Source of the DNA: Polynucleobacter sp. TSB-Sco08W16
GTDB taxonomy: Bacteria > Pseudomonadota > Gammaproteobacteria > Burkholderiales > Burkholderiaceae
Direction of reading: 5' to 3'
Assembly: GCF_018687455.1 (NCBI RefSeq)
Contig: NZ_CP061291.1
Span: 62,001-126,000 of the forward strand
DNA: 64,000 nt
The notes under the pieces were generated by a model that worked only from the letters and a program-made list of their open reading frames with translations, had not been told where the DNA came from and did no database searches. Positions 53,058 to 61,659 of the stretch are shown here, piece after piece. Within the stretch, counting starts at the first letter, position 1; each line of letters begins with the position of its first letter. Made by a program: the position numbers and the translations under genes.

Positions 53058-55118
53058 ATGAATCAACAAACTGAGTTTATGTTCCAGCAGGCATTACAGG
53101 CGCTGCAAAATGGTAATTCCAAATATGGCGAATCTATCTTGCTTGGAATTTTAAAATCTAGCCCTAAATATTATCCAGCCTTACATGTGATGGGTCTGAG
53201 TAGGGCAATGGCGGAAGATCATCTAGGGGCGCTTCAATACCTTCAGAAGGCGGCAAAGATTAATTCATTAGATGCGGGCCTTCAATATAATTTGGCCAAA
53301 GCTTATGGCGCTCTCGAGCGTCATCACGAGTCACTGCCTCATCATGTCCAAGCAACCAAGTTGGCCCCCCAGAATCCAGAAGCTTGGCTAAATTATGGAA
53401 GATCACTCTCTTTTTTAAAAAAATATCCTGAAGCTATCAAAGCTAATGAGGAGTGCTTGCGACTAAACCCCAATTATTTTGAGGCCTGCATTAATTTAGG
53501 GATGGTATTACTAACGCAGGGTGAGTATTCAAAAGCTTTTGAATACTGTCAGCAGTCTATTAAGCTGCAACCTGCTTCATATGAGGCCTGGGTTAAATTT
53601 GCCGGAGTTTTATTGGGGCTTTATAGATATAGTGAAGCAATCGTTGCTAGTGAACGGGCGATTGAGCTTGATCCCACAAGCTGTGAGGCATACATAGTAG
53701 GGGGGATGGCAAATTCAGAATTGCACCAGTTCCAAATTGCATTAACTCTTTTTGAGAAAGCCCTTTCAATTAATCCTGGCGAGGAATATTTATTGGGACG
53801 CATTGTCAATATAAAGCGGCAAATTGCCTCTTGGGAGAATTTGGACTTATTAACAGATCAATTGATCGGCGATATTAGGCTCGGTAAAAAAGTTTGTCCG
53901 CCCTGCAGCACGCTGGTTTTTGATGACTCTGCAGATCTTCAAAGCTTGGCCGCCCAAATCTGGGTGAAGGATAAATTGGGGGCGACTTCGCAAAGAACTC
54001 TTGCTAGAACGAAGGGTGCTGAGGAAAAAATTCGCCTTGCTTATTTTTCTTCTGACTTCCGAGAGCATCCTGTTGGTGAGTTGGTGCAGAAAATCATTGA
54101 ACTTCATGATCGTTCAAAGTTCTATGTGATGGGTTTTTTCTTAAATCAAAAAACAGGAGATGCAGTAGAGAGAAGCTTGGAGGGCCTATTTGATGAGTCA
54201 ATTCATATCTCCGATCTCTCTGATGCAGATGCAGAAAAATTAGTTGATAGCCGCTCCATTGATATTGCGATTGACTTAAATGGTTATACCGATGGCAATA
54301 AGATGCAGCTTTTTGCAAATAGGATAGCTCCAATACAGGTAAATTACTTGGGCTATGCGGGCACCATGGGCTGTGATTTCTTTGATTACATTGTTGCTGA
54401 TAGATATGTAATTCCGGAAGACAAACAAGCTCAATTTTCTGAAGCTGTGGCATGCATGCCGGACTGCTTCTTCCCGCCACCTTCATTCATGTTGGGTGAA
54501 AGTGTCAACGACATTCCAAGTAGAGCAAGCCAAAGGCTTCCAGAAAATGCATTTGTTTTTGCATGCTTCAACAATGTTTTTAAGATTTCTCCTTCTATCT
54601 TTGCAATTTGGATGAGGTTACTAAAAGCAGTACCCAACAGCATTCTCTGGATTTCGAGTTCGCGTCCAGAGGTGGTTGAAAATTTCAGGAGGTATGCCGA
54701 GGCAGAAGGTGTAGCGCCAGATCGGTTAATTTTCGCTGACCGTGTTTCCAGTAAAGCGGACCATCTTCAGCGCATTCGCAACACAGATATTTTTTTAGAT
54801 ACACCAAATTACAATGCGCACACAACAGCAGCCGAGTTCTTATCAGTAGGGGTGCCAGTATTAACGCTATCTGGCAATACATTTGCTGGGCGGGTTGCTG
54901 CAAGCCAACTTCTCACTCTAGGTCTACCCGAGCTGATTGCAGACTCTAAGGAGGATTATTTTAATAAGGCCTTCGAATTGGCCACAGATAAAGCTATGCT
55001 AAATATGATTAAGGAGCGTTTGCAACTCCTTCGTACGAGTAGCCCTTTGTTTGACAATGCCACCTATGTAAAAAATCTTGAGTCCTTATATCTGCAAATG
55101 CAGAATCGTCAAAATTAA
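53058..55118 (+). CDS. TPR protein with GT41 (SPINDLY/O-GlcNAc transferase-type) domain
   Basis: 686 residues. TPR units fill about 5-260. The GT41 domain (about 325-680) shows LAYFSSDFREHPVGELVQ with the probable catalytic His, PIQVNYLGYAGTMG, FACFNNVFKISP with the UDP-binding Lys, and LDTPNYNAHTTAAEFLSVG with GRVAASQLLTLGLPELI. All canonical blocks are present, so it is probably an active cytoplasmic protein O-glycosyltransferase. It lies 54 nt after the diverged paralogue, and both are probably one unit. Confidence 0.88.
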   Translation: MNQQTEFMFQQALQALQNGNSKYGESILLGILKSSPKYYPALHVMGLSRAMAEDHLGALQYLQKAAKINSLDAGLQYNLAKAYGALERHHESLPHHVQATKLAPQNPEAWLNYGRSLSFLKKYPEAIKANEECLRLNPNYFEACINLGMVLLTQGEYSKAFEYCQQSIKLQPASYEAWVKFAGVLLGLYRYSEAIVASERAIELDPTSCEAYIVGGMANSELHQFQIALTLFEKALSINPGEEYLLGRIVNIKRQIASWENLDLLTDQLIGDIRLGKKVCPPCSTLVFDDSADLQSLAAQIWVKDKLGATSQRTLARTKGAEEKIRLAYFSSDFREHPVGELVQKIIELHDRSKFYVMGFFLNQKTGDAVERSLEGLFDESIHISDLSDADAEKLVDSRSIDIAIDLNGYTDGNKMQLFANRIAPIQVNYLGYAGTMGCDFFDYIVADRYVIPEDKQAQFSEAVACMPDCFFPPPSFMLGESVNDIPSRASQRLPENAFVFACFNNVFKISPSIFAIWMRLLKAVPNSILWISSSRPEVVENFRRYAEAEGVAPDRLIFADRVSSKADHLQRIRNTDIFLDTPNYNAHTTAAEFLSVGVPVLTLSGNTFAGRVAASQLLTLGLPELIADSKEDYFNKAFELATDKAMLNMIKERLQLLRTSSPLFDNATYVKNLESLYLQMQNRQN

Positions 55119-55128
55119 TTCAGACTTT

Positions 55129-55551
55129 TTATTTCTTAAGACTGTCGCGAATTTCACGTAGAAGCACAATGTCCTCAGGTGCTGGTGGAGGCGGTGGAGT
55201 ATCTAATAAGCGGACTTTATTGACTACTCGCACCATTTGAAAAATAACAAAAGCTAGAAGGATAAAGTTGATTGAAATGGTGATGAAGTTGCCGTAGGCA
55301 AAAATGGGTACACCAGCCTTTTTCAAGGCATCAAAAGTTCTTGGCACCCCCTCCGGAGCGTGACCAAGAACAACAAAGAGGTTGGTGAAGTCAATATGAC
55401 CCCCAAAAAGAGTCGAAATTACTGGCATCACAATGTCATTGACAAGGGAGTCCACGATTTTTCCGAAAGCACCCCCAATAATCACGCCCACCGCTAGATC
55501 AATGACACTACCCTTAACCGCAAAGTCCCGAAATTCCTTCAAAACGCTCAC
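55129..55551 (-). CDS. mscL: Large-conductance mechanosensitive channel MscL
   Basis: 140-residue homopentameric osmotic safety valve. The N-terminal amphipathic and first membrane helix read EFRDFAVKGSVIDLAVGVIIGGAFGKIV. The gate region is normal. A second helix is FILLAFVIFQMVRV. The C-terminal bundle contains a proline run (PPPPPAPEDIVLLREIRDSL). The start is a GTG at 55551 with GGGGG upstream. It ends 10 nt from the convergent GT41 gene. Confidence 0.96.
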   Translation of the reverse strand: MSVLKEFRDFAVKGSVIDLAVGVIIGGAFGKIVDSLVNDIVMPVISTLFGGHIDFTNLFVVLGHAPEGVPRTFDALKKAGVPIFAYGNFITISINFILLAFVIFQMVRVVNKVRLLDTPPPPPAPEDIVLLREIRDSLKK

Positions 55552-55608
55552 AGATACCCCCTTTTTTGTCTAAATCCCGATTTACTCAAGATTAACCCCA
55601 TAACTTTC

Positions 55609-55636
55609 TTGCTTACCCCACTTTTTACTTTAAAAT
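55609..55636 (+). promoter_or_regulatory. Candidate petABC promoter
   Basis: TTGCTT (55609-55614) and TAAAAT (55631-55636) with a 16-nt spacer, about 45 nt before the petA leader's TAGGAA ribosome-binding site. The 137-nt mscL/petA gap holds nothing else recognisable. Confidence 0.4.
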
Positions 55637-55688
55637 CCTACCTTTAAGCAATTTCCACCCATAAATACCCCTTCTAGGAATTTTGTAA

Positions 55689-56291
55689 ATGAGTGACAAG
55701 CCCTGTATGGACAAGGATCGCCGTAATTGGTTGATCGCTACATCGGCGGTTGGTGGCGTAGGTGCAGCCGCAGCCCTTTATCCTTTTATTGACAGTTTTG
55801 AGCCTTCTGAGCGTGCTAAAGCCGCCGGTGCACCTGTTGAAATTGATATCACTGGCATGAAGCCAGATGAAATGAGAACAGCTGAGTGGCGTGGAAAGCC
55901 AGTTTGGGTTGTGCGTCGCACCCCTGAGCAAGTTGCTGAATTATCCAAAATTGATAATGAATTGGCCGATCCGAATTCTTTGCGTGATCCATCTCAATTC
56001 ACCCCTCCTTATGCCCAGAATCAATGGCGCTCGATTAAACCTGAGTATTTAGTTGTAGTGGGTATTTGTACTCATCTAGGCTGCTCTCCTAATGCTAAAT
56101 TTGAAGCAGGCCCACAGCCTTCTCTGCCAAACACTTGGCCTGGTGGCTTCCTGTGCCCATGCCATGGCTCTACTTTTGATATGGCGGGTCGTGTATACAA
56201 AAATAAACCAGCCCCAGATAACCTTGAAGTACCGCCGCATATGTATTTGAGCGATACCAAGATTCTGATTGGCGATGATAAGAAGGCCTAA
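55689..56291 (+). CDS. petA: Cytochrome bc1 Rieske iron-sulfur subunit
   Basis: 200 residues. A Tat-type signal anchor begins at DRRNWLIATSAVGG. The 2Fe-2S cluster ligands are in CTHLGC (Cys127, His129) and CPCHGS (Cys156, His159), and Cys132 and Cys158 form the stabilising disulfide. It accepts electrons from ubiquinol and passes them to cytochrome c1. Export would use the TatABC encoded at 44085-45623. First gene of petABC. Confidence 0.96.
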   Translation: MSDKPCMDKDRRNWLIATSAVGGVGAAAALYPFIDSFEPSERAKAAGAPVEIDITGMKPDEMRTAEWRGKPVWVVRRTPEQVAELSKIDNELADPNSLRDPSQFTPPYAQNQWRSIKPEYLVVVGICTHLGCSPNAKFEAGPQPSLPNTWPGGFLCPCHGSTFDMAGRVYKNKPAPDNLEVPPHMYLSDTKILIGDDKKA

Positions 56292-56301
56292 GGAGAGATA
56301 A

Positions 56302-57702
56302 ATGGCATTCCACGAAAAAGAAGTCCCAGCGGACGCTTCGGCAGCTCAAAAACTTATGGCATGGGTTGACTCACGTTTACCTGTGACAGAGGCCTTTAAG
56401 AGGCATATGAGTGAGTATTACGCACCAAAAAACCTCAATTTTTTCTATATTTTTGGCGCATTAGCTATCGTAGTGTTGGTAAACCAGATAGTTACCGGTA
56501 TTTTCTTGACTATGAACTACAAGCCTGATGCTGCTAAGGCTTTTGAGTCCGTTGAGTACATCATGCGTGAAGTACCTTGGGGTTGGGTAATTCGCTACAT
56601 GCACTCCACTGGAGCCTCTTTATTCTTTGTAGTGGTTTACATGCATATGTTCCGTGGTCTGATCTATGGTTCTTATCGCAAGCCACGTGAGTTGATCTGG
56701 ATCTTCGGTTGCGCAATTTTCTTGTGCTTAATGGGCGAAGCATTCTTTGGCTACCTGCTCCCATGGGGTCAAATGTCTTACTGGGGTGCCCAAGTTATTG
56801 TGAACTTGTTCTCTGCGATTCCATTCATTGGACCAGATCTTTCCTTGTGGTTGCGCGGTGATTATGTTGTGGGTGATGCCACCCTCAATCGTTTCTTCGC
56901 GTTCCACGTGATCGCAATTCCATTGGTGTTGGTTGGTTTAGTGGCAGCTCATATTCTTGCATTGCACGAAGTAGGCTCTAACAATCCAGATGGCGTTGAG
57001 ATTAAAGAAAACTTAGATGCGCAAGGTCATCCGGTTGATGGAATACCATTCCACCCCTTTTACTCAGTACACGATGTGATGTATTTAGGCGGCTTTTTGA
57101 TGGTTTTTGCTTGTATCGTATTCTTTGCCCCGGAAATGGGTGGTTACTTCCTCGAAGCGAACAACTTCGTGCCTGCCAACCCATTCCAGACTCCGCCACA
57201 TATCGCACCTGTTTGGTATTTCACGCCGTTCTACTCGATGTTGCGTGCTACAACCTCTAGCTTCTTATTGCCTTTGTGGATATTCTTGGCGGTGATTTTA
57301 GGATTGTTTGCCAAGAGCGCTAAGGACATCAAGATCAAAGGTCTATGTGTGGCTATCGCTCTAGTGTTGGCCGGTGGTTTTTATTTGTTTGATGCGAAGT
57401 TCTGGGGTGTTGTGATCATGGGTGGTTCAGTTGTGATCATGTTCTTCTTGCCTTGGCTTGATAACTCTCCAGTGAAATCGATTCGCTATCGCCCACAATT
57501 CCATAAATATATTTATGGAATATTCGTAGTGACATTCATCATCTTGGGTTACTTGGGTATTCAGCCACCATCACCAATATTTGAAAAGATTTCTCAGGTT
57601 TGCACTATTTACTATCTGGGCTTTTTCTTGGCCATGCCGTTCTGGAGCAAGCTTGGTACATTCAAGCCAGTTCCAAGCCGCGTTACTTTTGAGTCCCATT
57701 AA
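56302..57702 (+). CDS. petB: Cytochrome b subunit of the bc1 complex
   Basis: 466-residue membrane cytochrome b with two haems and the Qo and Qi quinone sites. Haem-ligand histidines are in RYMHSTGASLFFVVVYMHMF and FFAFHVIAIPLVLVGLVAAH. The Qo motif appears as PVWYFTPFYSMLR (PEWY-like, with Val for Glu as written). Length suggests the full eight-helix form. Ten nt after petA. Confidence 0.96.
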   Translation: MAFHEKEVPADASAAQKLMAWVDSRLPVTEAFKRHMSEYYAPKNLNFFYIFGALAIVVLVNQIVTGIFLTMNYKPDAAKAFESVEYIMREVPWGWVIRYMHSTGASLFFVVVYMHMFRGLIYGSYRKPRELIWIFGCAIFLCLMGEAFFGYLLPWGQMSYWGAQVIVNLFSAIPFIGPDLSLWLRGDYVVGDATLNRFFAFHVIAIPLVLVGLVAAHILALHEVGSNNPDGVEIKENLDAQGHPVDGIPFHPFYSVHDVMYLGGFLMVFACIVFFAPEMGGYFLEANNFVPANPFQTPPHIAPVWYFTPFYSMLRATTSSFLLPLWIFLAVILGLFAKSAKDIKIKGLCVAIALVLAGGFYLFDAKFWGVVIMGGSVVIMFFLPWLDNSPVKSIRYRPQFHKYIYGIFVVTFIILGYLGIQPPSPIFEKISQVCTIYYLGFFLAMPFWSKLGTFKPVPSRVTFESH

Positions 57703-57743
57703 TTTAAGTCTGAGATATCAGTAAAGAGAAATTAGGAACTAGT

Positions 57744-58517
57744 ATGAAACGAATTCTGCAAACTTTGATGGGCCTATGCCAAGCAATAGCAGTGGTTGCT
57801 GCGCTTGGTGTTGGTATGAATGCCAGTGCAAATGAAGGCGGCTTTCCATTGGATAAAGCCCCTGATCGCGTAAGTAAAAATGCTTCCTTGCAAAATGGCG
57901 CTAAGATTTTTGTGAACTATTGCTTAAATTGCCACGCAGCTTCTAGCATGCGCTACAACCGCTTGCGCGATATCGGTTTGACTGATCAACAAATCAAAGA
58001 CAACCTGATCTTGAATGACGCTAAGGTCGGTGATTTGATGACGATCTCAATGTCACCTAAGGATGCTAAGACATGGTTTGGTAAGGTACCTCCAGATCTA
58101 TCAGTTGAAGCTCGCGCCCGTGGAACGGATTGGCTTTATACCTATTTCCGCACGTTTTATAAGGATGATGACCGTCCAACCGGTTGGAATAACTTGGTAT
58201 ATCCAAACGTTGGCATGCCTCATGTTTTATGGCAGCTCCAGGGGGAGCGTGCTGCAAAATTTGAGGAACGCAAAGATCCACATGAAGAAGGTAGAACAGA
58301 AAAAGTATTCGTAGGCTTTGAGCAACTCACTCCAGGCACCATGAAGCCAGAAGAATATGACGACAATATTGCTGACCTCGTTTCATTTCTCTCTTGGATG
58401 GCTGAGCCAGTCCAGTTAGAGCGTAAGCGCCTTGGTGTTGTGGTTCTCTTATTCTTGGCTATCTTCACACTCTTAGCTTGGCGCTTGAATAAAGCCTACT
58501 GGAAAGATATCCACTAA
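57744..58517 (+). CDS. petC: Cytochrome c1 subunit of the bc1 complex
   Basis: 257-residue cytochrome c1. A signal peptide ends near ASA-NE. Haem c binds at CLNCH (60-64). The axial Met is probably in NVGMPHVLWQLQG. A C-terminal membrane anchor (LGVVVLLFLAIFTLLAW) is followed by a basic end. It passes electrons to soluble c-type cytochromes such as the c4 encoded at 13963. Confidence 0.96.
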   Translation: MKRILQTLMGLCQAIAVVAALGVGMNASANEGGFPLDKAPDRVSKNASLQNGAKIFVNYCLNCHAASSMRYNRLRDIGLTDQQIKDNLILNDAKVGDLMTISMSPKDAKTWFGKVPPDLSVEARARGTDWLYTYFRTFYKDDDRPTGWNNLVYPNVGMPHVLWQLQGERAAKFEERKDPHEEGRTEKVFVGFEQLTPGTMKPEEYDDNIADLVSFLSWMAEPVQLERKRLGVVVLLFLAIFTLLAWRLNKAYWKDIH

Positions 58518-58525
58518 TTTGTATC

Positions 58526-58557
58526 AAATGAGGTCTTTCATGCGAAGGACTTCATTT
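58526..58557. terminator. Hairpin after petC
   Basis: AAATGAGGTC (58526-58535) pairs with GACTTCATTT (58548-58557), ten pairs with one G-U, around a 12-nt loop. No U-run follows. It may be an inefficient terminator or an mRNA 3' end stabiliser between petC and sspA. The AAATGAGGTC arm also resembles the arms of the REP-like element at 23341. Confidence 0.4.
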
Positions 58558-58624
58558 AGCAAAAGATTTAATGCCGCTGTTTAGCGTTTGTTGTATTGAA
58601 GTAGAAATTTAAGGAAATAAATTT

Positions 58625-59236
58625 ATGATGGTGTTGTACTCGGGTACTAATTGCCCATTCTCGCAACGCTGCCGTCTGGTGCTTTTTGAAAAAGGCATGG
58701 ACTTTGAAATCCGCGATGTTGACTTGTTTAATAAGCCAGAAGACATCTCCGTGATGAATCCTTATGGTCAAGTTCCCATCTTGGTTGAGCGTGATTTGAT
58801 TTTGTATGAATCCAACATCATCAATGAATACATTGATGAGCGTTTTCCTCATCCACAGTTGATGCCGCCTGATCCAGTTGCACGCGCACGCGCACGTTTG
58901 TTCCTCTTTAACTTTGAGAAAGAACTCTTTGTGCACGTAGCCGCTCTTGAGAACGAAAAAGGCAAGGCTGCAGAGAAGGTTCATGAGAAAGCGCGCTTGG
59001 CTATTCGCGATCGTCTAACTCAGTTGGCCCCTATTTTCGTTAAGAACAAGTACATGTTAGGCGATGAGTTCTCGATGCTAGATGTGGCAATTGCCCCATT
59101 GTTATGGCGTCTTGAGCATTACGGCATCGATCTTTCACGCAATGCTGCTGCTCTTTTGAAGTACGCTGAGCGTATTTTCAGCAGACCAGCTTATATCGAA
59201 GCGTTAACTCCTTCCGAGAAGGTGATGCGCCGCTAA
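58625..59236 (+). CDS. sspA: Stringent starvation protein A
   Basis: 203-residue GST-fold protein that binds RNA polymerase and affects stress and virulence genes. The thioredoxin-like N-domain has VLYSGTNCPFSQRCRLVLFEKG and PYGQVPILVERD with SNIINEYIDERFPHP. A helical C-domain follows. Two adjacent ATG codons start the frame; AAGGAAAT is upstream. The petABC-sspA-sspB order is conserved in betaproteobacteria. Confidence 0.95.
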   Translation: MMVLYSGTNCPFSQRCRLVLFEKGMDFEIRDVDLFNKPEDISVMNPYGQVPILVERDLILYESNIINEYIDERFPHPQLMPPDPVARARARLFLFNFEKELFVHVAALENEKGKAAEKVHEKARLAIRDRLTQLAPIFVKNKYMLGDEFSMLDVAIAPLLWRLEHYGIDLSRNAAALLKYAERIFSRPAYIEALTPSEKVMRR

Positions 59237-59265
59237 GCAATCCTAGCGGTTCATTCATAGTCGGC

Positions 59266-59673
59266 ATGTCTGACGTCCCAAGCAATAAACCCTACCTAAT
59301 CCGTGCTCTACATCAGTGGTGCACGGATTTTGGTTTTACGCCCTTTATCGCTGTTTTTGTGGATTTAAGGGTCGAAGTGCCCATGGAGTTTGTTAAGAAT
59401 GATGAGATCGTTCTTAATCTGTCATTGGAGGCATGTCATCAGCTTGACCTGGGCAATGATTGGATCAGTTTTCAGGCTAGGTTTGGAGGGGTTCCTAGGA
59501 AAATCACGGTTCCGGTGAGCCATGTATTGGCTATCTACGCCAGGGAAAACGGTCAGGGTATGTCATTCCCATTTGATCCGACTCAGATTCGAGATTTACA
59601 TATAGCCGATTCCCAAGATGAAGCTTCTGAAAAACCTAAAACTAGTAGACCATCCTTAACTATTGTGAAATAG
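59266..59673 (+). CDS. sspB: ClpXP protease specificity-enhancing factor SspB
   Basis: 135-residue adaptor that delivers ssrA-tagged proteins to ClpXP. The Sm-like substrate-binding domain includes PYLIRALHQWCTDFGFTPFI and EVPMEFVKNDEIVLNLS, then ARFGGVPRKITVPVSHVLAIYARENG. The C-terminal tail PSLTIVK matches the ClpX-tethering end. It lies directly before a tRNA gene. Confidence 0.94.
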   Translation: MSDVPSNKPYLIRALHQWCTDFGFTPFIAVFVDLRVEVPMEFVKNDEIVLNLSLEACHQLDLGNDWISFQARFGGVPRKITVPVSHVLAIYARENGQGMSFPFDPTQIRDLHIADSQDEASEKPKTSRPSLTIVK

Positions 59674-59690
59674 GCTAAAATAACATCCGT

Positions 59691-59766
59691 GCCCCTTTAG
59701 CTCATCTGGTAGAGCAACTGATTTGTAATCAGTAGGTGGTCTGTTCGAGTCGGACAAGGGGCACCA
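59691..59766 (+). tRNA. tRNA-Thr (anticodon TGT)
   Basis: The 76-nt cloverleaf can be drawn fully. Acceptor GCCCCTT pairs with AAGGGGC, then A and an encoded CCA. The D-arm is GCTC/GAGC, the anticodon stem ACTGA/TCAGT with loop TTTGTAA, and the T-arm has TTCGAGT. A TAAAAT -10-like box lies at 59676-59681 inside the sspB-tRNA gap. It stands at the border to the AT-rich glycosyltransferase region. Confidence 0.97.
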
Positions 59767-59775
59767 AAAATTCTT

Positions 59776-59802
59776 AAATGCCTCACTTAGTGGGGCATTT
59801 TT
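59776..59802 (+). terminator. Terminator after tRNA-Thr
   Basis: AAATGCCTCAC (59776-59786), loop TTA, GTGGGGCATTT (59790-59800), eleven pairs including one G-U, followed by TT. It probably ends the tRNA transcript. Confidence 0.8.
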
Positions 59803-59899
59803 CTAGGCGCCATTAAAGCATGCCGTTTAGATCGAGGCAAAATTATTCTTTACCATCAAGTGCTGGTTGAGGTTAGTTGGATAAATTGTTACCCCTCCT

Positions 59900-60784
59900 T
59901 CAGGGGACAAATGGAAAAGTCCCCATAATCCATCTTTCATCCAGATTTTCTAGGTTGTAATAAATGCCCCTATAGGAGATTTTCTCAATCTCGGCGGGGT
60001 TCAAAATGGCAGCAAGATTTGGATGATATCCACTACCCATATTTTTACTAAGATAAGCCTCAAGCTTTAAGACGATGTTCATAGTGGTAGAGTCAACCTT
60101 CAGCCTCATTTTTTTTATTGCTTCTATTGTCTCTTTAACGGTTTCATCAGAATTCGAAAAGGCTCGATTAGAGCCTGTAACTCGATAGCCGCCCAGAGTA
60201 CTGAATACTGAGTAGAGCTGGTCATGCAAAAAGAATCTGGTCCAAAGCTCGCCATCAATGGCTAGTTTTGTTGATTCATCCATTTTGGCACCGGCCTTAT
60301 TCCAGATACTTCTCCTCCAAAAGGTCGACTCTTGTTGAATCCAGCCAAATCTCCCAAGTAGGAAGTCAAAAATATTTTTTTGACTTCCTTGAACATTTAT
60401 GACGCTTCCGACGTTATTCCACGCCGATGTTAATCCTGATATCCAATTTACATTTGGATACTTGTCAAAAATTTCAGAAATAGTATTAAAGCAGCCGGGG
60501 AAATACATATCGTCACTATTAAGCCAGCCCATTATTTCGCCAGAAGTTTTTTCAAACCCCTTGTTCAAGGCATTCGCATGACCGGTATCGGGTTCGCTAA
60601 TCCAGTAGTGCAGATCTTCGCTATACTTTTGAATAATCTCTACAGATCCATCGGTACTTCCGCCATCAATGATCACGTACTCTAGATTTGGATAATTTTG
60701 ATGGAGTACAGATTGAATTGTTTTCTCAAGATAAGGCGCTTGATTGAATGATGGCGTTACGATTGAAATTGATGGAGGTATCAT
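59900..60784 (-). CDS. Family 2 glycosyltransferase
   Basis: 294 residues, GT2/GT-A fold. Visible are ISIVTPSFNQAPYLEKTIQSVLHQ, DGGSTDGS for nucleotide binding and WLNSDD as the metal motif near residue 90. The best relatives are surface-polysaccharide transferases with the same EPDTGHANALNKGFEKTSG block. Sugar and acceptor unknown. The gene and its surroundings are AT-rich. It is transcribed toward the tRNA, and 60785-60852 separates it from the divergent gene. Confidence 0.88.
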   Translation of the reverse strand: MIPPSISIVTPSFNQAPYLEKTIQSVLHQNYPNLEYVIIDGGSTDGSVEIIQKYSEDLHYWISEPDTGHANALNKGFEKTSGEIMGWLNSDDMYFPGCFNTISEIFDKYPNVNWISGLTSAWNNVGSVINVQGSQKNIFDFLLGRFGWIQQESTFWRRSIWNKAGAKMDESTKLAIDGELWTRFFLHDQLYSVFSTLGGYRVTGSNRAFSNSDETVKETIEAIKKMRLKVDSTTMNIVLKLEAYLSKNMGSGYHPNLAAILNPAEIEKISYRGIYYNLENLDERWIMGTFPFVP

Positions 60785-60852
60785 TTTTGGTAATTATCTG
60801 TTTATTCAGCTTGGTTTAATCATCATACCGATAAGTATTAATAAAGGAATGT

Positions 60853-61659
60853 ATGGGCACTAATAAAGTATTGATTGTTGGAGTTGTCAGAAATTGCGCG
60901 CAGTACCTCAACGATCAAGTTTTAATTCTTAGCAATGCCTTTCAAAGATTTTCAGAAATACAGTGGCTGCTCATTGAATCTGACAGCTCTGATGAAACAC
61001 GAGAATTATTGGGCGCCCTTAAGAATAAAATTCCATCATTTAATTTTAAAGCAATGGGCAGCTTAGAGCCCTTAATGAAGTCTAGAACGCAGAGAATTGC
61101 CTATTGCCGTAACCAATATTTAAAATCTATAAGAGAAAGTCAAGAATACGCAGATATCGAGTATGTGGTTGTGGCAGACTTTGACGGTGTAAACCGCCTA
61201 CTTAGTAGTCAAGCAGTAGATTCATGCTGGTCTCACGAAGGTTGGGCAGTATGTGCTGCTAATCAGGAGGGTCCATATTATGATATCTGGGCACTAAGAC
61301 ATGAAGTATGGTCTCCTGGCGACTGTTGGGCTCAATATCATTTTTTAATTAATCATGGCTTACCTCAGGATGCCTCAAGATTTGCCGCCGTTTATTCAAA
61401 AATGATAAAAGTTCCCCAGAATTCAACTTGGTTAAAAGTTCAATCTGCTTTCGGTGGTCTCGCAATTTATAGAAAGGACGCGCTGCAAGGAGGGGCTTAT
61501 ATTGGACTTGATAAATTTGGCTCTGAAGTTTGCGAGCATGTCTCATTACATGAGGAAATTACCAGATCAGGGTTCGGTATCTACATTAATCCTAGCCTAA
61601 TTAATGCCGATTTTATAGATCATACCGAGCTATTTCGACCAAAACCAATTGTTAATTAA
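60853..61659 (+). CDS. Putative GT-A-like glycosyltransferase, unclassified
   Basis: 268 residues, no family named with confidence. A nucleotide-sugar-binding-like start (VLIVGVVRNCAQYLNDQV), WLLIESDSSDET, then a DxD-like VVADFDGVN near residue 115. YYDIWALRHEVWSPGDCW and FGGLAIYRKDAL with CEHVSLHEEI follow, ending INPSLIN. The pattern fits a GT-A enzyme acting on a glycan or protein. It overlaps its convergent neighbour by eight nt. Confidence 0.65.
   Translation: MGTNKVLIVGVVRNCAQYLNDQVLILSNAFQRFSEIQWLLIESDSSDETRELLGALKNKIPSFNFKAMGSLEPLMKSRTQRIAYCRNQYLKSIRESQEYADIEYVVVADFDGVNRLLSSQAVDSCWSHEGWAVCAANQEGPYYDIWALRHEVWSPGDCWAQYHFLINHGLPQDASRFAAVYSKMIKVPQNSTWLKVQSAFGGLAIYRKDALQGGAYIGLDKFGSEVCEHVSLHEEITRSGFGIYINPSLINADFIDHTELFRPKPIVN

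Noticed and set aside
54094..54486. 130-codon antisense frame in the GT41 gene
   Set aside because: No recognisable domain, and it lies opposite conserved GT41 motifs. The same reasoning removes the antisense frames at 27631-28023, 41577-42008 and 26827-27180.
59767..59899. Attachment-site duplicate of the tRNA-Thr 3' end
   Set aside because: Apart from the terminator and a short CCCCT/AGGGG stem near the GT2 stop, no copy of the tRNA tail was seen here or elsewhere in the window.
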